Shown: positions 1 to 6,140 of the stretch, piece by piece
Numbering within the stretch: the first letter of the stretch is position 1
How the letters are laid out: every line of letters begins with the position of its first letter
Assembly (NCBI GenBank): GCA_030830385.1
Contig: JAURNA010000076.1
Location: 1-6,368 of the forward strand
DNA length: 6,368 bases
DNA from: Crocinitomicaceae bacterium
GTDB lineage: Bacteria; Bacteroidota; Bacteroidia; Flavobacteriales_D; Crocinitomicaceae
Direction: 5' to 3'
Position numbers and translations under genes: made by a program
The notes under the pieces: generated by a model
Database searches by the model: none
Seen by the model: the letters and a program-made list of their open reading frames with translations, nothing else
Told to the model about the DNA's origin: nothing

Positions 1-1096
1 CAATACCACCAATCAAGATTTTTTCTGGATTGTCTGGTGTTACAGATATAATTGAGTTATAAGTACCCTGGTTGCGATAAATATCAAGGTTACTTGGAGT
101 TCCGGAAGATCCTACGAATTGCTCCCATGTAGTACCGCTGTCATGGGAAACATGCATTCCAATAAGATTGCTGTTTGTTCGCACTGCGTATAATGAGTGC
201 ATTCCTAAACTGTTCTTTGAGGGTGAAACCGCATACTCAATACGCGACGCACCTATTGGTACCAAACCTGCACCTGAACCACTCTTATCCATAAATGTAC
301 TTCCACCGTCGGTAGAAACATACGTCTTGTTGGATCCCATTGCCACAACAATTACAGATCCGTCAGGCGACATATTTAAAGCAGTGGCAGCCCCATTTGT
401 TACGGTTACGCTGGTCAAGGCGGCGTCCCCGAAATTCCATTTTTTAAGGCCCGTTGAAGACGTCAACCAGAGCGTATTACTACCCGTGGGAGCTTTGATT
501 TCAGTAACCCTAGGGAAGGCGCCTGTGCCTGGAACCAATTGCCAGGAATCTCCGTCATCGGTAGAGTACCAAACACCATCCCCAGACCAATAATCGTTAT
601 TCGAACCAGTTGCTACAAACAATGTTCCATCATCGAACTGAGCAATAGACGAAATGTAAGGAGAGGATAACGCTGCATAACTCTCCACTCTTTGCCAATA
701 ATTTCCTCCATTATCGGACCTAAACAATCCTCCGGACACACTTCCAGCCCATACCCGATTGTTAACTACACGATCCACTTGAATTGCACGCGTACGCCCT
801 CCGATATTATCAGGTCCTTGCTCTCTAAATACAATGGATCGGTTCTTAGGAGTGTTACGAACTGCTTCTGAAATCTCTCTAAGCTTTTTGTTAGAAATTC
901 GTTCACCAGTCTCTGGATCAATATAACGGGCATTTATCCAAGCTTCCGCGTCGTCAGCTGATAGACGCTCATGTGTATTCAGGTTTTCTTGAACGTAATT
1001 CCCGGTTGAGTCGGTTGATTTCCAGGGCGATAAAAGAAACAGTGCTCCTGCTGCTACAACTCCCACGGAAATAATGAAGAAATTCGTACGCTTCAT
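1..1096 (-). CDS. Exported Asp-box (BNR/sortilin-like) beta-propeller protein, N-terminal part; 3' end outside window
   Basis: The minus frame is open from an ATG at 1096 to the window edge, giving 365 residues with no stop, so the gene is cut by the window. Residues 1-23 look like a signal peptide or anchor (MKRTN, then a hydrophobic run to about 23); there is no lipobox cysteine. Residues 94-103 read GPDNIGGRTR, a motif typical of the start of large secreted Bacteroidota propeller proteins. Four Asp-box motifs (S-x-D/N-x-G-x-x-W/F) are visible: SDNGGNYW at 127-134, STDDGDSW at 178-185, STDGGSTF at 261-268 and SHDSGTTW at 317-324. Such boxes mark beta-hairpin turns in propeller blades and do not reveal a substrate. 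The family is often labelled glycosyl hydrolase, but no catalytic residues can be assigned here. A C-terminal type IX secretion sorting domain would be expected by analogy but lies outside. The start is favoured by the signal-like sequence; upstream is A-rich without a Shine-Dalgarno site. Confidence 0.85.
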   Translation of the reverse strand, partial: MKRTNFFIISVGVVAAGALFLLSPWKSTDSTGNYVQENLNTHERLSADDAEAWINARYIDPETGERISNKKLREISEAVRNTPKNRSIVFREQGPDNIGGRTRAIQVDRVVNNRVWAGSVSGGLFRSDNGGNYWQRVESYAALSSPYISSIAQFDDGTLFVATGSNNDYWSGDGVWYSTDDGDSWQLVPGTGAFPRVTEIKAPTGSNTLWLTSSTGLKKWNFGDAALTSVTVTNGAATALNMSPDGSVIVVAMGSNKTYVSTDGGSTFMDKSGSGAGLVPIGASRIEYAVSPSKNSLGMHSLYAVRTNSNLIGMHVSHDSGTTWEQFVGSSGTPSNLDIYRNQGTYNSIISVTPDNPEKILIGGI

Positions 1097-1144
1097 ACTT
1101 TTATAGTGTATCTTGAGTAATTTAAATCTATTGCGACCGCCAAA

Positions 1145-1179
1145 TTACGAATAATAATTGAATTATTAATTGTTCGTAA
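1145..1179. repeat. AT-rich imperfect inverted repeat upstream of the propeller gene
   Basis: Two nested inverted repeats share this stretch. The inner one is a perfect 8-bp arm pair, TAATAATT (1152-1159) and AATTATTA (1161-1168), around a single G. The outer arms TTACGAA (1145-1151) and TTCGTAA (1173-1179) are perfect complements; the asymmetry is four extra bases (ATTG, 1169-1172) on the right side. It lies 48 bp upstream of the propeller start codon. It could be an operator, a 5'-leader stem-loop or chance in AT-rich DNA. There is no T-run after it on the minus strand, so it is a poor terminator. Confidence 0.5.
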
Positions 1180-1216
1180 CGGTAAGAAAATCTTCAAAAG
1201 ACCTCTTTGTCAGCAC

Positions 1217-1243
1217 AAAAAAATACCATTTAACAATACGGTA
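1217..1243 (-). terminator. Possible weak rho-independent terminator after lipA
   Basis: On the minus strand, TACCGT (1243-1238) can pair with ATGGTA (1229-1224) across an 8-nt loop, with one G-U pair, and is followed directly by seven T (1223-1217). It lies about 80 bp downstream of the lipA stop in the right orientation to end the lipA transcript. The stem is only six pairs and AT-rich, so termination would be inefficient. It also lies immediately downstream of a promoter match, which makes its role ambiguous. Confidence 0.35.
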
Positions 1244-1249
1244 GTCAAA

Positions 1250-1280
1250 CAAATATAGGCCCAAACAAAATTTCACGCAA
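1250..1280 (-). promoter_or_regulatory. Candidate promoter for the propeller gene (Bacteroidota consensus)
   Basis: Read on the minus strand, TTG (1280-1278) is followed after 20 bp by TATATTTG (1257-1250), a full match to the Bacteroidota -33/-7 pattern TTG-N-TAnnTTTG. The predicted start would be near 1244, giving a leader of roughly 150 nt that contains both the terminator-like hairpin at 1217-1243 and the inverted repeat at 1145-1179. A weaker alternative, TAGATTTA at 1130-1123, would give a short leader but lacks a good -33 element. Confidence 0.45.
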
Positions 1281-1321
1281 TGGGAAGAAACCAAAATCGA
1301 CAGAAAATATACAGTTCTGAC

Positions 1322-2194
1322 TTAGAATAGGTGCTTCTCCGCATGGTACGATGAACGGACTAGGGGTCCGCTTTCAACGTATCGAAATCCCATTTTCAAT
1401 CCGAGTTTTCTGTACTCGTCGAATCGCTCAGGATGAATGAATTCCTGAACCGGCAAATGTTTTGCAGTTGGTTGAAGGTATTGCCCGAGTGTAAGAATGT
1501 CGACTTCCACGCTTCGCAGGTCTTCCATGGTTTCAATCACCTCCTCATGGCTTTCACCCAATCCGAGCATTACACCCGATTTAGTTCGCATGCCTCCTTT
1601 CTTTAATCGGAAGAGCGCTTCGAGGCTTCGATCATACTTGGCTTGAATCCGTACTTCTTTGGTCAAGCGACGAACAGTTTCCAGATTGTGACTTACAATT
1701 TCGGGTGCAACGTCGATGATTTTTTGAAGGTTATCCCATTTTCCTGCGAAATCAGGAATGAGGGTTTCAAGCGTTGTTTGTGGCGATTGATGTCGAATGG
1801 CCTTCACGGTTTGTACCCAGATCGAAGCGCCGCCATCGGACAGGTCATCACGATCTACGGAGGTGATAACAGCATGCTTTACCTCCATTGTTTTTACACT
1901 GTGTGCAACTCTTCCCGGTTCGAATTCATCCACAGGGTCGGGTCGACCGGTTTGAACGGCACAAAAACCACACGAGCGCGTACAAATGTTCCCGAGGATC
2001 ATGAACGTTGCGGTTCCTTCTCCCCAGCATTCGCCCATATTCGGGCAACTCCCACTTTCACAAATCGTGTGCAATTTGTGCTGATCTACCAATGTGCGAA
2101 CTTTTCGGTAATTCTCACCGGTTGGCAGCTTTACCCGTAACCATTTTGGTTTCTTGATTCGTATTTTTTCTATGACTTCCTGATTCTCGGACAT
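1322..2194 (-). CDS. lipA: Lipoyl synthase (radical SAM)
   Basis: LipA inserts two sulfur atoms at C6 and C8 of the octanoyl chain on the lipoyl domains of 2-oxoacid dehydrogenases and of glycine cleavage H protein, in the cytoplasm. Both iron-sulfur cluster motifs are intact: the LipA-specific auxiliary cluster CESGSCPNMGEC (Cys45, Cys50, Cys56) and the radical SAM CxxxCxxC motif CTRSCGFC (Cys71, Cys75, Cys78). The canonical ITSVDRDDL lies at 110-118, and the C-terminal RSSY motif, whose serine ligates the auxiliary cluster in characterised LipA, lies at 280-283. Its 290 residues are a normal length. The ATG at 2194 precedes the usual N-terminal KPxWLRVKLP segment. The gene is divergent from the osmC-like gene, 74 bp apart, and no lipB or other lipoate gene adjoins it. 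Nothing suggests loss of function. Confidence 0.97.
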   Translation of the reverse strand: MSENQEVIEKIRIKKPKWLRVKLPTGENYRKVRTLVDQHKLHTICESGSCPNMGECWGEGTATFMILGNICTRSCGFCAVQTGRPDPVDEFEPGRVAHSVKTMEVKHAVITSVDRDDLSDGGASIWVQTVKAIRHQSPQTTLETLIPDFAGKWDNLQKIIDVAPEIVSHNLETVRRLTKEVRIQAKYDRSLEALFRLKKGGMRTKSGVMLGLGESHEEVIETMEDLRSVEVDILTLGQYLQPTAKHLPVQEFIHPERFDEYRKLGLKMGFRYVESGPLVRSSYHAEKHLF

Positions 2195-2201
2195 ACGCCT
2201 G

Positions 2202-2231
2202 TTTCGTTCTGGACTGAAAAGCCTATTTTTA
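2202..2231 (+). promoter_or_regulatory. Weak candidate promoter for the osmC-like/rlmB pair
   Basis: TATTTTTA at 2224-2231 matches the Bacteroidota -7 element TAnnTTTG at all but the last base. TTTC at 2202-2205 stands 18 bp upstream as an imperfect -33 element. The position, about 37 bp before the ATG at 2269, is sensible, but two mismatches make this a low-confidence call. Confidence 0.25.
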
Positions 2232-2245
2232 CTGCGAATTCAAAA

Positions 2246-2275
2246 CAAAATTAGGCAAAATCGAAGATATGGCAA
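2246..2275 (-). promoter_or_regulatory. Candidate lipA promoter, reaching into the start of the divergent gene
   Basis: On the minus strand TTG (2275-2273) is followed after 19 bp by TAATTTTG (2253-2246), a full match to the Bacteroidota -33/-7 consensus. Transcription would begin near 2240, giving a leader of about 45 nt before the lipA ATG at 2194. The -33 element lies within the first codons of the divergent osmC-like gene. Confidence 0.55.
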
Positions 2276-2673
2276 CCGTATCCATTGAATACCTCGGAGA
2301 CCTCCGGACGAAATGTACCCACTTGAAGTCGGGGAATACCGTAATTACTGATGCCCCAACGGATAACAATGGGAGGGGTGAGAATTTTTCTCCAACGGAT
2401 TTGGTGGCAACAGCTTACATTTCCTGTATGATGACAATTGTTGGGATTTATTGTGATAAGAACAACATTCCGTTTCATACTGCTACAGGATCGGTATTGA
2501 AGACAATGGCAGGCGGTCCGAGACGAGTGGCGGGATTGACCATTCAGCTTGATTTTTCAGGAAACAACTGGAATTTGGAAATTCAACAGAACGTAATTGC
2601 CGCAGCCGAGGCATGTCCGGTAGCAAAGTCCGTTCATGGTGATATTGAGTTAACCTTTGAGTACACATTTTAA
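2269..2673 (+). CDS. OsmC/Ohr-family protein (probable thiol-dependent peroxidase)
   Basis: The 134-residue product has the length and layout of the OsmC/Ohr fold, whose members reduce organic hydroperoxides with a reactive cysteine pair in the cytoplasm. The two family cysteines are present: Cys53 in SPTDLVATAYISC (41-53) and Cys116 in the C-terminal ACPVAKS (115-121). Glu38 in the segment before the first cysteine helix and Arg85/Arg86 are candidates for polar active-site residues, but their equivalence is inferred. The sequence resembles the general OsmC/YhfA-like group rather than typical Ohr, so the actual substrate is unknown. Its stop (TAA) shares one base with the ATG of the downstream methyltransferase gene, so the two are almost certainly co-transcribed. 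Confidence 0.9.
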   Translation: MATVSIEYLGDLRTKCTHLKSGNTVITDAPTDNNGRGENFSPTDLVATAYISCMMTIVGIYCDKNNIPFHTATGSVLKTMAGGPRRVAGLTIQLDFSGNNWNLEIQQNVIAAAEACPVAKSVHGDIELTFEYTF

Positions 2674-3458
2674 TGGATAAGCGCGAACAAAATCAACGCA
2701 AGAACGAACGCCGTGAAAAGCGGTTCAGCGAGACCTACATCTTTGGAGTAAGGGCAGTCATTGAGGCAATTCGAGCCGGACGCGAGTTGAACAAAATTCT
2801 GATTCAAAAAGGGATGCAGAAGGAGCTCTTCACGGAGTTAAAGGAGGAGTTGAAAGGAAAGGATTTCCAGCTTCAATTTGTTCCCACAGAAAAGCTCAAT
2901 GCGATCACGGACAAGAATCATCAGGGAGTAATCGCTATTGCTTCACCGGTGAATTACCACAAAGTAGAGGAGGTTGTGGAATCTTTGTTGGAAGAAAACG
3001 TAAAACCGTTTGTTCTCGCACTGGATCGATTGACTGACGTGCGAAATTTCGGAGCCATAGCCAGATCAGCAGAATGCATGGGGGTTCATGCGATTCTCAT
3101 TCCGTCAAAAGGATCCGTACAGGTAACTCCCGATGCCATCAAAACATCGGCAGGCGCCCTCAATCGAATCAAAGTATGTAAATCGGACGATTTCAAGTCC
3201 TCGTTGTTCTATATTCAGCAATGCGGACTTCGAATTGTGGCGTGTACCGAGAAAGCAAGTGTTCCTTTATACAAAGCCAACCTTCGGGGTGGAGTAGCGA
3301 TAATCGTAGGGTCGGAAAAAGATGGAATCACGCAGGATTTAATCAACCTGGCCGACGTTAGTTGCCAGATTCCAATGTGGGGTGAAATTGCATCATTGAA
3401 CGTAAGTGTGGCAGCCGGAATGGTGCTCTACGAAAAGTTGCGTCAGGAAGTCGATTGA
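2673..3458 (+). CDS. rlmB: SpoU/TrmH-family RNA 2'-O-ribose methyltransferase, probably 23S rRNA Gm2251 (RlmB)
   Basis: The product uses S-adenosylmethionine to methylate a ribose 2'-OH of structured RNA. RlmB acts on G2251 (E. coli numbering) in the peptidyl-transferase P loop. A basic tail (1-18) precedes the L30e-like substrate-binding domain that opens with YIFGVRAVIEAI (22-33) and runs to about residue 90. The knotted SPOUT domain carries all three motifs: motif 1 LDRLTDVRNFGAIARSAE (117-134, with Asn125, Arg131, Glu134), motif 2 IVGSEKDGI (211-219) and motif 3 from IPMWGE (233-238) to SLNVSVAAG (241-249). The 261 residues fit RlmB. Assignment to RlmB rather than another TrmH paralogue rests on the N-terminal domain and motif 3; the exact nucleotide is inferred. 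Translation is probably coupled to the osmC-like gene through a TAATG overlap. Confidence 0.9.
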   Translation: MDKREQNQRKNERREKRFSETYIFGVRAVIEAIRAGRELNKILIQKGMQKELFTELKEELKGKDFQLQFVPTEKLNAITDKNHQGVIAIASPVNYHKVEEVVESLLEENVKPFVLALDRLTDVRNFGAIARSAECMGVHAILIPSKGSVQVTPDAIKTSAGALNRIKVCKSDDFKSSLFYIQQCGLRIVACTEKASVPLYKANLRGGVAIIVGSEKDGITQDLINLADVSCQIPMWGEIASLNVSVAAGMVLYEKLRQEVD

Positions 3459-4130
3459 TTAACTGTCGAGTAAATCAGACCTTGAGTGATGCTTCTCGTA
3501 CCTCTTGTGTCGGGCAGCACGATTCAGAATCGGGAATTGGCGTATCATCCAGAACATAAAAACCCCTCGAATTATGAGAACGAGTATACTCAATAGGTTG
3601 GGTCGTCCAAGAATGGACAGAATGTACAGAAGCGTCGTTATGGTATAGAGCCCAAATCCCACGTAAAATCCCCAGGTGTGTCCACGTTTGGTCAGGATGG
3701 CAGACGCCGCGTAAACAGCAACGATTAGCATGTCGATGCCAAGAATAATGGCCATTGTATCCGGTGCAATCGCATTGACAACAAATACTTCGAAAATAGT
3801 TCCTGCCACTGCGAATCCCACAATGAACCATAGGATTGTGGCTGCAGCTCCCAGGTTTTTAGAGGGATAGGACGGGTTCGCCGGGCTGTGTAACCCGTCA
3901 ACAACAACGTTTATAGAAGTTAGTTTTTCTTCCGGGAAACTCAATTCGATTGTACCCAGATTGTCAAAGCGTTTTTTGTATTTTTTTTGTTGAATAACCG
4001 ATCGATTTTCGATCACATCCAGAATTACATCGTGATAAATGATTTGCACGCGTTGGAATCCGCGTTCCCATTGAAGCACTACAAAATCATTAGGAGTTTG
4101 AAGGATAGGGTATTTTTTCTGGTAGTCCAT
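3459..4130 (-). CDS. Unrecognised protein: soluble N-terminal domain plus four membrane helices
   Basis: I do not recognise this family. With the ATG at 4130 it is 223 residues. Residues 1-90 are soluble and look strand-rich (DFVVLQWERGFQRVQIIYHD at 15-34, then INVVVDGLHSPANP at 73-86). Four hydrophobic segments follow at about 94-117, 124-145, 152-175 and 178-197, and the tail is very basic (RAARHKRYEKHH, 205-216). The short basic cytoplasmic-looking tail suggests a positive-inside C terminus. A TTG at 4169 would add 13 residues and abut the preceding gene, but the added stretch is low in character and the ATG has an A-rich upstream region, so the ATG is preferred. It is last in the block after upp, the small membrane protein and the HAD gene, 39 bp after the HAD stop. 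It ends flush against the convergent rlmB stop. Confidence 0.8.
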   Translation of the reverse strand: MDYQKKYPILQTPNDFVVLQWERGFQRVQIIYHDVILDVIENRSVIQQKKYKKRFDNLGTIELSFPEEKLTSINVVVDGLHSPANPSYPSKNLGAAATILWFIVGFAVAGTIFEVFVVNAIAPDTMAIILGIDMLIVAVYAASAILTKRGHTWGFYVGFGLYTITTLLYILSILGRPNLLSILVLIIRGVFMFWMIRQFPILNRAARHKRYEKHHSRSDLLDS

Positions 4131-4169
4131 ATGGTGAGTTTTTAGCAATAATAATGATAAACGCCGCAA

Positions 4170-4874
4170 TTAGGTCCGGGGAATGAAGGGGAGAATTTCC
4201 GGAACGCGTTTCAGATCTCGAATCAACCAACGATGAGCATCGTCTTTGTGTTTCCGGTGTGGATCGAAAAGAATTGCCTGAAAGCCACTGTTTTCTGCGC
4301 CTACCACATCGGCCAGGTAGCTGTCTCCGATCATTACACTGTTTTTCGCTGAAGCTCCTGATCGTTGCAGTGCCTCCTGATAGACCTGAACCGAAGGTTT
4401 GTATACACCGACTTCCTCAGAACAAAGAATCACATCAAAATAATCCTCAAGCTTACTTTGGCGCAATTTGATGAATTGTACCTCCTTGAAACCATTCGTG
4501 ATAATGTGCAACGGATAGCCTTCTTTCTTTAGCTGAATGAGTGTTTCAATCGTATTGGGAAGAAGGTGTGTTTGATACGGCGAGCGCTCTACGTATCCTT
4601 TCGCCAAAGAGTTTGACAATTCCGAATGGTTCACTCCGAAGTGTTCCAGTGTGTCTGAAAATCGTTTTACACGAAGCAATTCTTTCGAAATTGCTCCCCT
4701 GCTATATTGATCCCAGAGCATCCCATTGATCTTTTTGTATTGGGTATGGAACGAGGTGAAGGATCGGAGATGATCGGCCAGTTTGAGATCCTCGTACAAT
4801 GATTGCAGGGCTGTTTCGGAATTCCGTTCAAAATCCCAGAGCGTTCTGTCCAGATCAAAAAACAGATGCCTCAT
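4170..4874 (-). CDS. yjjG: YjjG/YfnB-like HAD phosphatase, probable (non-canonical) pyrimidine nucleotidase
   Basis: This 234-residue haloacid dehalogenase superfamily phosphatase has all four motifs: I FDLDRTLWDF with Asp7 nucleophile and Asp9 acid/base, II ITNG (125-128), III Lys159 in VYKPS, and IV GDSYLAD (183-189) with Asp184 and Asp189 for magnesium. The helical cap lies between motifs I and II (about 15-105). FDLDRTLWDF and the length fit the YjjG/YfnB group, whose E. coli member hydrolyses UMP, dUMP, dTMP and mutagenic or toxic base-analogue nucleotides to nucleosides. That this protein has the same substrates is inferred. The ATG overlaps the stop of the preceding membrane-protein gene by 4 bp (ATGA), suggesting translational coupling. 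The presence of upp in the same block supports a pyrimidine role. Confidence 0.88.
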   Translation of the reverse strand: MRHLFFDLDRTLWDFERNSETALQSLYEDLKLADHLRSFTSFHTQYKKINGMLWDQYSRGAISKELLRVKRFSDTLEHFGVNHSELSNSLAKGYVERSPYQTHLLPNTIETLIQLKKEGYPLHIITNGFKEVQFIKLRQSKLEDYFDVILCSEEVGVYKPSVQVYQEALQRSGASAKNSVMIGDSYLADVVGAENSGFQAILFDPHRKHKDDAHRWLIRDLKRVPEILPFIPRT

Positions 4875-5335
4875 GAGAAAAACAAATAAGCCAATCCAGT
4901 GGTAACGAATCCGTTGATTCCGATTCCGAGAACGATCAATGGAAATGTGCGTTTTTCTTTTCCGTAAAACTTAGCGGTGATAATGCTCCCGATGGGAATG
5001 GAGAGAAACAACGGTACCCAGAACGATGTGCCATAGATTCCGAGTGATCGCTTGATGCGAACGACGAGTTTATTGATCCGTGTAAAGGTCTTTTTTTGTT
5101 TGACGGGAATGTTTTCCTCCAAACTCTTTCGGTATAACATCAGACGTTTAGCATGGGCTCGTTTCATGAAGAAATTGGCGGAGAAATAAAAGAATGCTGA
5201 ACTCACAACGGCACCAAGTCCACACGCGATGTAGGTTTCCCAGAAGGTGAGCTCCAGCTTCGGCCCACCGAATGGAGCAAACAAAAATTTGATCGTTGAA
5301 ACCAAGAATAACCCTATGATCGCCGCCCACTGCAT
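4871..5335 (-). CDS. Unrecognised small membrane protein with four helices
   Basis: I cannot assign this 154-residue protein to a family. Hydrophobic segments lie at about 3-21, 32-55, 102-122 and 131-153. The loop between helices 2 and 3 (56-100) is long and strongly basic, with KRAHAKR at 58-64 and KQKK at 79-82, so it is probably cytoplasmic, putting both termini on the same side. The second pair of helices contains glycine-rich stretches (SIPIGS at 112-117; LGIGINGF at 136-143). The paired-helix layout with glycines could suit a small transporter or a structural membrane protein, but no transport motif is evident. The ATG at 5335 follows AGAGAG a few bases upstream, a plausible ribosome-binding site. 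It starts 12 bp after the upp stop and overlaps the HAD gene by 4 bp, so it sits inside the block. Confidence 0.8.
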   Translation of the reverse strand: MQWAAIIGLFLVSTIKFLFAPFGGPKLELTFWETYIACGLGAVVSSAFFYFSANFFMKRAHAKRLMLYRKSLEENIPVKQKKTFTRINKLVVRIKRSLGIYGTSFWVPLFLSIPIGSIITAKFYGKEKRTFPLIVLGIGINGFVTTGLAYLFFS

Positions 5336-5347
5336 CGTACTCTCTGT

Positions 5348-5995
5348 TTAAACTTTTTCTCCGTAGGCCAGATCGCCGGCATCTCCGAGCCCCGGAACGA
5401 TATACGACTGAGCGGTAAGTTCATCGTCAATGGCACCTATGAAATACTCCGTGTTGTCCGGAAGCTTTTGCTTACAGTAATCCAAAGCATCCGGCGTCGC
5501 AATGGCCGATATAATGTAGGTTTTCAGGGGTTTTCCTTGCTTGAGTATAGCCTTGTACACAGTCACCATCGAACTTCCCGTAGCCAGCATGGGGTCACTA
5601 ATGATCAATATCCGATTGTCGATGTGCGGTGCAGCCATGTATTCCACGTGAATTTCAAAATTTTCGGCCGTCGAATGCTTTCTGTATGCTGAAATGAAAG
5701 CGCTTTCAGCGCGATCGAAGTAATTGAGAAGTCCCTGATGCATTCCCAGCCCTGCACGCAAGATGGTAGCCAGTACAGGCTGTTCCTCCAAAACAACCAC
5801 TTCTGCCGTACCGAGTGGAGTAGTCACCTCCTTTTCGGTGTACGTCAGTGTTTTTGACAATTCAAAACCCAGTATTTCAGAAATGCGTTCAAGATTACGG
5901 CGGAATCGCATGGAGTCTCGCTGTACTTCAACGTCACGGATTTCAGCCAGAAATGTCGAAAAAATCGAGTGGGTGTTGGATAGGTTGTGAATCAT
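5348..5995 (-). CDS. upp: Uracil phosphoribosyltransferase
   Basis: UPRT converts uracil and PRPP to UMP and pyrophosphate, the direct step of uracil salvage in the cytoplasm. From the ATG at 5995 it is 215 residues, typical of the family. The PRPP loop IISDPMLATGSSM lies at 131-143; the usual form is DPMLATGGS, so one glycine is serine here, a mild change. ILRAGLGM at 78-85 and the C-terminal uracil-binding YIVPGLGDAGDLAYG at 198-212 are intact. A longer form from an ATG at 6067 (239 residues) is open, but its extra 24 residues have no family counterpart, whereas the chosen start gives the family's usual N terminus and has AAGAAG just upstream. It is first in a minus-strand block with a membrane protein and a pyrimidine nucleotidase. 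No strong promoter match is seen in 5996-6140 on this strand. Confidence 0.95.
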   Translation of the reverse strand: MIHNLSNTHSIFSTFLAEIRDVEVQRDSMRFRRNLERISEILGFELSKTLTYTEKEVTTPLGTAEVVVLEEQPVLATILRAGLGMHQGLLNYFDRAESAFISAYRKHSTAENFEIHVEYMAAPHIDNRILIISDPMLATGSSMVTVYKAILKQGKPLKTYIISAIATPDALDYCKQKLPDNTEYFIGAIDDELTAQSYIVPGLGDAGDLAYGEKV

Positions 5996-6105
5996 AGTTG
6001 CTTCTTTGCGATAAAAGTAGTGGAATTTTGGTGCTTTTCTGTACTTCAAATCGGAAATTACAGGCATTTCTCAACGGTAGGCACAAAATAGCCCAATCTA
6101 CGCAA

Positions 6106-6135
6106 TTCTACCCTGGTAATCTTTCTGTATTTTTG
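6106..6135 (+). promoter_or_regulatory. Candidate promoter immediately before the ABC transporter gene
   Basis: TATTTTTG at 6128-6135 is a full match to the Bacteroidota -7 element TAnnTTTG. TTC at 6106-6108 lies 19 bp upstream and differs from the -33 TTG by one base. The -7 element ends only five bases before the ATG at 6141, so transcription would start at or next to the start codon. Confidence 0.4.
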
Positions 6136-6140
6136 ACCCG

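Noticed and set aside
168..593. Plus-strand open frame of 141 codons
   Set aside because: It is antisense to the Asp-box propeller gene, whose minus frame shows a signal sequence and repeated motifs; the plus-strand translation has no recognisable domain.
1123..1130. TAGATTTA as a proximal -7 element for the propeller gene
   Set aside because: The last base differs from consensus and no TTG stands at the right distance; it is kept only as a weak alternative.
1643..2140. Plus-strand open frame of 165 codons
   Set aside because: It lies wholly opposite lipA, whose cluster motifs are intact; this is a shadow frame.
4131..4169. TTG-initiated 13-residue extension of the four-helix protein with soluble domain
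   Set aside because: TTG starts are uncommon in this phylum, no ribosome-binding site is seen, and the ATG at 4130 begins a better-formed domain.
5996..6067. N-terminal extension of upp by 24 residues from the ATG at 6067
   Set aside because: The extra residues do not resemble UPRT N termini, and the internal ATG at 5995 gives the usual 215-residue length with AAGAAG upstream.
6046..6074. Possible upp promoter (TTG followed by CCGATTTG on the minus strand)
   Set aside because: Only the TTTG half of the -7 element matches; too weak to annotate.
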